Below are positions 4,671-9,363 of a DNA stretch of 9,363 bases, piece by piece. The first letter of the stretch is position 1. Each line of letters begins with the position of its first letter. The notes beneath the pieces are model-generated. The model did no database searches. It was given only the letters and a program-made list of their open reading frames with translations, and was not told the origin of the DNA. Source of the stretch: Helicobacteraceae bacterium. GTDB lineage: Bacteria; Campylobacterota; Campylobacteria; Campylobacterales; SZUA-545. The stretch spans positions 1 through 9,363 of the forward strand of contig QKHD01000068.1 of NCBI GenBank assembly GCA_003250175.1, read 5' to 3'. Made by a program: the position numbers and the translations under genes.

Positions 4671-6029
4671 GCTCGCTTCGATCTGGGCGTCGAGGTATTT
4701 CGTGTCGTAACGGTTGTTGATAAAGTCTTCGTTACGGAGCATTTTTTTGTGGAATTCGATGGTGGTTTTGATCCCGCTGATGGTCAGTTCGTCCAGGGCC
4801 TGCTTGGCTCGGGCGATGGCATCGTTACGGTCTTTGCCGTAGCAAATCAGTTTACCGATCATGGAGTCGTAGTGGGGTGGAATAATGTAGCCGGTATAGC
4901 AGTGGCTGTCCACACGCACGTCTTTTCCTCCGGGAACGATGTACTGTTTGATCTTGCCGGGGTTGGGGATAAAGGTAACCGGATCTTCCGCAGTAATACG
5001 GAATTCGATGGCGTGGCCCTTCAGTTCGATGGTCTCTTGCTTGGGAAGAGGCTCGCCTTCGGCTACTTTGATCATCCACTCAATAATATCCACGCCACTG
5101 ACCATTTCGGAAACACAGTGTTCCACCTGGAGACGGGTGTTCATCTCCATAAAGTAGAAGTTGTTGTTTTCGTCGGCCAGGAACTCCAGGGTTCCGGCGT
5201 TTTCATATTTGATGTATTCGCAGGCGCGGATAGCCGCAGCATGCAGGTTTTTTCGGGTCTTGTCATCTAGCTTGATGGCCGGGGACTCTTCGATAACCTT
5301 CTGGTGGCGGCGCTGCATGGAGCAGTCGCGTTCACCCAGGTGCAGGACGTTGCCGTGTTTGTCGGCGATGACCTGTACCTCGATGTGGCGGGGGCTTTTG
5401 ATATATTTTTCAATATACATACTGCCGTCACCAAAGGCGCTCAGTGCTTCGCTGCTGGCGGCCAGATAGGCGTTTTCGACATAGCTTTCGTCTTCGACGA
5501 CGCGCATCCCGCGACCGCCGCCGCCCGCACTCGCCTTGAGAATAACGGGATAGCCGATCTGTTTGGCGGCTTCTTTGGCATGGGCCGCGTCACGAAGGGT
5601 GCCTTCCACACCGGGAACGGTGGGAACCTTCGCCTTGATCATGACGTCTTTGGCTTTGGCTTTGTCGGCCATCATATCCATAATTTCTACGCTCGGTCCG
5701 ATGAACGTAATATTATGGTGTTTGCAGATTTCGACAAAGTTCTGGTTTTCGCTGAGGAACCCGTATCCCGGGAAGATGGCATCCGCTCCGGAGACTTCCG
5801 CTGCGGTGATAATGGCCGGAATATTGAGGTAGCTTTGCGCCGATTTGGCCGGTCCGATACAGATGGCCATGTCGGCCAACTGGACATAAAGGGCGTCTTT
5901 ATCGGCGTCGGAGTAGACAACGATGGCTTCCTTGCCCATCTTTTTGATGGTACGGATAGCACGCAGGGCGATCTCACCGCGGTTGGCGATGAGGACTTTC
6001 TTAATCTCTTTCTTCTCGATCGTGGCCAT
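4659..6029 (-). CDS. accC: Biotin carboxylase subunit of acetyl-CoA carboxylase
   Basis: A 456-residue ATP-grasp enzyme that carboxylates the biotin on AccB using ATP and bicarbonate, the first half-reaction of malonyl-CoA synthesis. The N-terminal biotin-carboxylase fold starts KVLIANRGEIALR (11-23) and includes PGYGFLSEN (87-95). The ATP-grasp glycine loop is GGGGRGM (169-175) after K165. RDCSMQRRHQKVIEESPA (234-251) and EMNTRLQVEH (295-304) hold the bicarbonate- and metal-binding residues. Length matches E. coli AccC (449 aa). A substitution is seen just after the last motif, EHCVSE in place of the usual EHPVTE. The gene starts five bases after the accB stop with no strong ribosome site, so it probably depends on coupling to accB. 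No accA or accD is present in the window; the carboxyltransferase subunits must be encoded elsewhere. Confidence 0.96.
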   Translation of the reverse strand: MATIEKKEIKKVLIANRGEIALRAIRTIKKMGKEAIVVYSDADKDALYVQLADMAICIGPAKSAQSYLNIPAIITAAEVSGADAIFPGYGFLSENQNFVEICKHHNITFIGPSVEIMDMMADKAKAKDVMIKAKVPTVPGVEGTLRDAAHAKEAAKQIGYPVILKASAGGGGRGMRVVEDESYVENAYLAASSEALSAFGDGSMYIEKYIKSPRHIEVQVIADKHGNVLHLGERDCSMQRRHQKVIEESPAIKLDDKTRKNLHAAAIRACEYIKYENAGTLEFLADENNNFYFMEMNTRLQVEHCVSEMVSGVDIIEWMIKVAEGEPLPKQETIELKGHAIEFRITAEDPVTFIPNPGKIKQYIVPGGKDVRVDSHCYTGYIIPPHYDSMIGKLICYGKDRNDAIARAKQALDELTISGIKTTIEFHKKMLRNEDFINNRYDTKYLDAQIEASKNK

Positions 6030-6034
6030 AGGCG

Positions 6035-6499
6035 TTATACTTTTTCGATTCTAAAGAGAGGCGTATCGTATTCGATGACCTGACCGTCGTCCGCCAGGAT
6101 TTCGAGGATTTTGCAGTCAAACTCTGCTTCCAGTTCGTTCATGATTTTCATCGCTTCGATGATCGCCAGGGTCTGGCCTTTTTTCACGATGTCACCCGGT
6201 TTTACGAATGCCGCGGAATCGGGGCTTGGGGATTTGTAGAAGGTACCGACCATAGGGGAAGGAATGCATTCACCGCCCTTTGCCGGAGCAGCTACAGGAG
6301 CTTCGGAAGCGTCAACCGCAGAGGCGGAAACAGGAGCGGCTGCCGGAGCCGAAATGGCTGGTGCTACCGGTGCTGCGACAGGTGCCGCTTTACCGTATTT
6401 ATTCAAGTAGATAGAAAAATCTTCCTTGGTGATTTTAATGGAGGCAAGGGAACTTTTATCCAGTACTTCCACCAGCTCTTTAATCTCTTCAAATGTCAT
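6035..6499 (-). CDS. accB: Biotin carboxyl carrier protein of acetyl-CoA carboxylase
   Basis: A 154-residue carrier protein, very close to E. coli AccB (156 aa). It has an N-terminal helical segment (1-37) that in the family docks on AccC, then an Ala/Pro-rich flexible linker (about 38-75), then the biotinyl domain starting IPSPMVGTFY (79-88). The biotin-accepting lysine is K118 in EAMKIMNE (115-122). The insertion PSPDSAAFVKPGD (91-103) before the biotin site corresponds to the thumb seen in bacterial AccB. The ATG at 6499 follows AAGGAG (plus 6509-6514) at 9-nt spacing. It is first in a two-gene transcript with accC and diverges from dcd, the same arrangement I recall in H. pylori and C. 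jejuni. Confidence 0.96.
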   Translation of the reverse strand: MTFEEIKELVEVLDKSSLASIKITKEDFSIYLNKYGKAAPVAAPVAPAISAPAAAPVSASAVDASEAPVAAPAKGGECIPSPMVGTFYKSPSPDSAAFVKPGDIVKKGQTLAIIEAMKIMNELEAEFDCKILEILADDGQVIEYDTPLFRIEKV

Positions 6500-6533
6500 T
6501 GGTGCTGACTCCTTGTTAAATACTCACTTTCGC

Positions 6534-6540
6534 TATAATA
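6534..6540. promoter_or_regulatory. Overlapping divergent -10 elements for dcd (+) and accB (-)
   Basis: On the plus strand 6534-6539 is a perfect TATAAT, placing a dcd start near 6546 and a leader of about 33 nt. On the minus strand 6535-6540 reads TATTAT, placing an accB start near 6528 and a leader of about 29 nt that contains AAGGAG. The two boxes share five of seven bases, so one melted site could serve both directions. A partial -35 (TTGTTA, 6513-6518, short 15-nt spacer) is seen only for the plus direction. Confidence 0.6.
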
Positions 6541-6578
6541 CCCAAAAATTATGTAAAAGAAGCTATAAAGGTCACACC

Positions 6579-7139
6579 ATGGGCATGAAATCAGACACCT
6601 GGATACGCGAGAAATCCCTGAAAGAAGGGATGATCAGCCCCTTCTGCGAAGATCAGACTTCCAGCGGGGTTGTCAGCTACGGACTCTCCAGTTACGGCTA
6701 CGATATCCGGGTCAGCAACGAGTTTAAAATCTTCACCAATATCAACGCCACCCTGGTCGATCCGAAACACTTTGAAGACAACAACGTGGTCGATTTTAAG
6801 GGCGATATCTGTATCGTTCCCCCAAACTCCTTTGCCCTGGCCCGGACGGTGGAGTATTTTAAGATCCCACGCAATGTTCTGGCGATCTGCCTGGGCAAGA
6901 GCACCTATGCCCGCTGCGGGATTATCGTCAATGTCACCCCGTTCGAACCGGAGTTCGAAGGCCACATCACCATCGAAATCTCCAACACCACGCCCCTGCC
7001 GGCAAAAATCTACGCCAACGAAGGGATCGCCCAGGTGCTCTTTTTCGAAGGGGACGAACCCTGCGAAGTAACCTACAAGGACAAGAGCGGCAAATACCAG
7101 GGCCAGGAAGGCATCACCCTGCCGCGTATCAAGCAATAA
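6579..7139 (+). CDS. dcd: dCTP deaminase
   Basis: A 186-residue trimeric enzyme that deaminates dCTP to dUTP, the precursor of dUMP for thymidylate synthesis. VVSYGLSSYGYDIRV (31-45) is the N-terminal signature. KSTYAR (107-112) provides the conserved Ser and Arg of the active site. FEGHITIEISNT (126-137) contains the catalytic Glu, E133, equivalent to E138 of E. coli Dcd. Length fits the family (about 188-193 aa). The ATG at 6579 is chosen because MGMKSDTWIR aligns with the Helicobacter start and AAAGG (6567-6571) lies at suitable distance; extension to 6426 would run into accB. The motif is the mono-functional Dcd type rather than a fused dCTP deaminase/dUTPase, although the bifunctional type cannot be excluded on motif alone. 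torD follows after 28 nt. Confidence 0.96.
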   Translation: MGMKSDTWIREKSLKEGMISPFCEDQTSSGVVSYGLSSYGYDIRVSNEFKIFTNINATLVDPKHFEDNNVVDFKGDICIVPPNSFALARTVEYFKIPRNVLAICLGKSTYARCGIIVNVTPFEPEFEGHITIEISNTTPLPAKIYANEGIAQVLFFEGDEPCEVTYKDKSGKYQGQEGITLPRIKQ

Positions 7140-7167
7140 AATTTTCGTCAGAAGTTAGGAATATATA

Positions 7168-7740
7168 ATGGAAGATAAAAGCAGACTTTTCACCTACGCC
7201 TTTTTATCCCGGATGTTTTCGGACGTTCTGGATATCAAAGCGATCCGCCAACTGCGGGATAACACCGACTTTCTCATGCTCTTGGGCCAGGAGAGCCTGG
7301 ATTACTTTAAGGAGCGTGACGATGCCCAGATCGAAGAGGAGCTCAACGTCGATTTCACCTCGACGTTTATCATGCACACCCACCCCGTCGAAAGCGCCAT
7401 TTTCGACAACTCCAAAGACATCGTCACGGGTCTGGAAAACCCGGTCATGCAGTTTTACATCGACCACGGTTACGAAGTCAACATGAACGCCACCCACATC
7501 ATGGCTCCGGATCACATGGCCATCGAGATCGGCTTCATGCAGAACCTGGTTATGCAGGGCAACTACGAGGCGCAGAAAAAGTTCATGCACCAGCACATTC
7601 TGAACTGGATGCCGCCGTTTCTGATCGCCTGCGAAGAGATGGTGAGCACGCCGTTTTATAAAAACCTCTGCAACTTCGCGTCGGAGTTTTTTATCAGCGA
7701 CTACACCTATATCAGCGAGAAGTGCTCCCATGACGCCTAA
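7168..7740 (+). CDS. TorD/DmsD-family molybdoenzyme chaperone
   Basis: A 190-residue, all-helical cytoplasmic protein with no signal peptide. Family hallmarks are THPVESAIFD (71-80), matching the conserved Pro-x-Glu-Ser turn, and APDHMAIEIGFM (113-124), matching the (E/A)PDHxxxELxFM signature of PF02613. TorD-like proteins bind twin-arginine leaders or apo-catalytic subunits of molybdenum/tungsten oxidoreductases and hold them back until cofactor insertion is complete. The ATG at 7168 has TAGGAA nearby as a ribosome site. Its last 11 nt overlap the start of the Fe-S protein, so the pair is translated together. No molybdoenzyme lies in the window. In Campylobacterota such genes usually accompany formate dehydrogenase, but the client cannot be read from the sequence. 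Confidence 0.82.
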   Translation: MEDKSRLFTYAFLSRMFSDVLDIKAIRQLRDNTDFLMLLGQESLDYFKERDDAQIEEELNVDFTSTFIMHTHPVESAIFDNSKDIVTGLENPVMQFYIDHGYEVNMNATHIMAPDHMAIEIGFMQNLVMQGNYEAQKKFMHQHILNWMPPFLIACEEMVSTPFYKNLCNFASEFFISDYTYISEKCSHDA

Positions 7741-8797
7741 GCAGGCAGAGGCCTCCGGACTGAAGTTCGACGTCTACAAATGCGTGCGCACCGACTACCT
7801 CTATGCGGAGTGCACCGCCTGCCATGATATCTGCATGGAAGAGGTCTTCTACTTCCGCAATGACAAGATGCTGCTCCATGCCGACCGCTGCACTGCCTGC
7901 GGCGTCTGTGTAGGGGGTTGCCCCTCCGAAGCCCTGGGGATTGCCGCCTTTGATGAAAACCAGTTCATCGTGCAGTTTGGCAACGGCAAAGAACAATTGC
8001 TCTCCTGCCGCCACAACACCCCTTGTCTGGCGGTTTTTGATCAGCACCATCTGATCAGCACCGTTATGCACAAAAACAGCGACATCCAGTGCGATCTCGC
8101 AGCCTGTAAGGATTGCGAGCTGAAAAACGCGGCGCACCTGCATGGGGTGATCGAAGCACGAATCGATGAAAGCAACCGTTTTTTAGAGGCGATCGGCCAT
8201 GATAAACGGATCGCCAAAGAGGCAAAAGAGACCCCCAGCAGCCGACGGGGCTTTTTTAAAAAACTGACCCAGATGGCGGTGCAGCACACCATCCTGGAAA
8301 CCCCGAAAATCAGCGGAGTCGACCCCACCGCCACCCCGCTACCGGTCAAGATGACCCTGCTTAAAAACCGCCTCAAAGAGTGGCTGGAGAGCATGGAAAA
8401 CGACCAGATAGCGAGCGAATTCAGCTTTGTTTCCAACAAGAGCGTCACCGCCGACGCCTGTACCAACTGCGGTGACTGCGCCTCCTTCTGCCCGACCAAC
8501 GCCTTTAGTATGGATCAGACCAAAGAGCGGCTCTTTTTTCAGCTGGGCAAATGCATCGGCTGCGGAATCTGCACCCAGGTCTGTAAAGAGCAATGCATCC
8601 ATTCGGTCTCCGGATTTGGCCTGATTAACTACGCCTTTGACCGCGGTGACAAACTGGTGGAGCACGGGCTTAAAATCTGCTCCAAATGCAAGCTCTCCTT
8701 CCCTGCAAAACCGGGAGAGACCGTCTGCAACCACTGCCTGGCCTACGAGGAGGCGGTGGGCGAAGACATGTTCACGCCCGCTTCCGAACTGGACTAA
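7730..8797 (+). CDS. Multi-cluster 4Fe-4S protein (polyferredoxin) with a C-terminal zinc-ribbon-like end
   Basis: 355 residues in two ferredoxin halves. The N-terminal half has CTACHDIC (C28, C31, C35) and a full CTACGVCVGGCP (C54, C57, C60, C64), then further cysteines at 93, 99, 121, 126 and 129 (CDLAACKDC). The C-terminal half has CTNCGDCASFCP (C244, C247, C250, C254) and CIGCGICTQVC (C275, C278, C281, C285). The end carries two CxxC pairs (C317/C320, C333/C336), like a zinc ribbon or rubredoxin knuckle. About four [4Fe-4S] clusters are expected. Between the halves lies SRRGFFKKL (171-179), a twin-arginine-like motif in an internal position. There is no N-terminal export signal, so a cytoplasmic electron carrier is likely. 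It overlaps torD by 11 nt, implying a role with the same oxidoreductase system. The exact family is not identified. Confidence 0.8.
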   Translation: MTPKQAEASGLKFDVYKCVRTDYLYAECTACHDICMEEVFYFRNDKMLLHADRCTACGVCVGGCPSEALGIAAFDENQFIVQFGNGKEQLLSCRHNTPCLAVFDQHHLISTVMHKNSDIQCDLAACKDCELKNAAHLHGVIEARIDESNRFLEAIGHDKRIAKEAKETPSSRRGFFKKLTQMAVQHTILETPKISGVDPTATPLPVKMTLLKNRLKEWLESMENDQIASEFSFVSNKSVTADACTNCGDCASFCPTNAFSMDQTKERLFFQLGKCIGCGICTQVCKEQCIHSVSGFGLINYAFDRGDKLVEHGLKICSKCKLSFPAKPGETVCNHCLAYEEAVGEDMFTPASELD

Positions 8798-8800
8798 AGC

Positions 8801-9363
8801 ATGCGCCTCTGGGCCCTGGAATTGATGGCAAACCGCCTCAAAGGGGAGAGCCGACTGCTCTCCATCTGGCGGGTCGAAGACAACGCCTTTAAACTCCGTT
8901 TCGGAAAAACCTCCTACATTTTTGACATGCGCCGGGGCGAAAGCCTGATCTATCCGGAGCCGGAAAACTTCATCGAAACCCGCCGCTACAACTCCCCCTT
9001 CGACGTGCAATTGGCCAAGGCCGCCGGAGCGTCGGAAATTACCGACGTACGCCTGTGCAACGGGGATAAGATTCTCCGGATCGATCTGTGCAAATCGGGT
9101 AAGTACAAGGCGCTAAACAGCGCGCTGGTGTTTGAATTTACGGGTAAATTCACCAACGCCGTGCTGCTGGATGACAAAAACACCGTCGTCGAGGCCCTGC
9201 GCCATATCGACGGTTCCGTCTCCGTGCGCGAGCTCAAGCCCGGCATGGTCTATGCCTACCCGCCCAAAAACGACATCAAACTCTCCCCCGCCGAAGCGGT
9301 GGAGGATATTGACGCCTACCTGCAGGAGCAGTACACCCTCCGGATGCATAAAGAGCTGGACGC
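8801..9363 (+). CDS. rqcH: NFACT-family protein, RqcH/FbpA type (N-terminal 187 residues, truncated by window edge)
   Basis: Open from the ATG at 8801 to the window edge. LVFEFTGKFTNAVLLDDKN (109-127), followed by ALRHID (132-137) and RELKPGMVYAYPP (143-155), is the NFACT N-terminal domain pattern. NSPFDVQLAKA (64-74) matches the PPMFCMLLRK region. Family members include B. subtilis RqcH, which adds alanine tails to stalled nascent chains on 50S subunits, and proteins older literature calls fibronectin-binding proteins. The Asp-Arg pair needed by RqcH (D97-R98 in B. subtilis) appears to align with D89-K90 here. The gene starts three bases after the Fe-S protein stop, probably in the same transcript; the only ribosome-site candidate is a purine stretch inside the upstream gene. 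A second in-frame ATG (8825) is possible but would remove the start of the domain. The middle and C-terminal domains lie outside the window. Confidence 0.85.
   Translation, partial: MRLWALELMANRLKGESRLLSIWRVEDNAFKLRFGKTSYIFDMRRGESLIYPEPENFIETRRYNSPFDVQLAKAAGASEITDVRLCNGDKILRIDLCKSGKYKALNSALVFEFTGKFTNAVLLDDKNTVVEALRHIDGSVSVRELKPGMVYAYPPKNDIKLSPAEAVEDIDAYLQEQYTLRMHKELD

Noticed and set aside
4629..5270. Plus-strand open frame of 213 codons downstream of the terminator
   Set aside because: Antisense to accC, and its start lies before the terminator stem, which would be translated in full.
5304..6083. Plus-strand open frame of 259 codons
   Set aside because: Lies opposite accC and accB, which have complete motif sets; no domain and no ribosome site.
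8339..9010. Minus-strand open frame of 223 codons
   Set aside because: Runs opposite the end of the Fe-S protein and the start of the NFACT gene, both of which have clear motifs.
1..9363. Mobile elements, CRISPR arrays, tRNA or rRNA genes
   Set aside because: No transposase or integrase motifs, no regularly spaced repeats, and no cloverleaf or rRNA-like stretch were seen on either strand.

Overview
The window looks like chromosomal core DNA from a Campylobacterota (epsilonproteobacterial) bacterium, probably a free-living Sulfurimonas- or Sulfurovum-like chemolithotroph rather than a host-adapted Helicobacter or Campylobacter. The support is a futalosine-pathway menaquinone gene (mqnE) of the Helicobacter type, the block accC-accB diverging from dcd (the order I recall as HP0370-HP0372 in H. 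pylori and Cj1290c-Cj1292 in C. jejuni), an H. pylori-like dcd sequence, a TorD-chaperone/polyferredoxin pair, and a full-size GlnD, which fits a free-living nitrogen economy. Base composition is moderate, apart from AT-rich stretches at 3520-3640 and 4257-4640.

Layout. (1) 1-1509, minus: N-terminal 503 residues of a GlnD-type PII uridylyltransferase, cut by the window edge. (2) 1582-3092, plus: mqnE and a Gpt-like purine phosphoribosyltransferase, overlapping by 4 nt. (3) 3089-4241: a PerR/Fur-family repressor (minus) divergent from a 2-Cys peroxiredoxin (plus), with two well-formed promoters whose -35 boxes touch one 19-bp imperfect palindrome. (4) 4257-4496, minus: a small cysteine-rich protein I do not recognise, convergent with the peroxiredoxin. 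(5) 4637-6499, minus: accB-accC, ending in a strong intrinsic terminator. (6) 6579-9363, plus: dcd, a TorD-like chaperone, a protein with four or more Fe-S sites, and the start of an NFACT/RqcH protein cut by the window edge. dcd and accB are separated by one shared, nearly symmetric -10 element.

How the genes relate. mqnE makes the adenine-containing menaquinone intermediate, and the coupled phosphoribosyltransferase could salvage purine released later in that pathway. The PerR-like protein very probably controls itself and the peroxiredoxin as a peroxide-defence switch. AccB and AccC form the biotin-carboxylating half of acetyl-CoA carboxylase. The TorD-like protein and the Fe-S protein are translationally coupled and probably serve maturation of, or electron transfer to, a molybdenum/tungsten oxidoreductase (formate dehydrogenase is the usual Campylobacterota candidate) encoded elsewhere.

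I see no mobile element, CRISPR array, tRNA or rRNA. Most of the window is conserved housekeeping DNA. The parts most worth a second look are the perR/peroxiredoxin control region, the small Cys protein and its antisense arrangement, the Fe-S protein with an internal twin-arginine-like motif, and the accB/dcd symmetric promoter.
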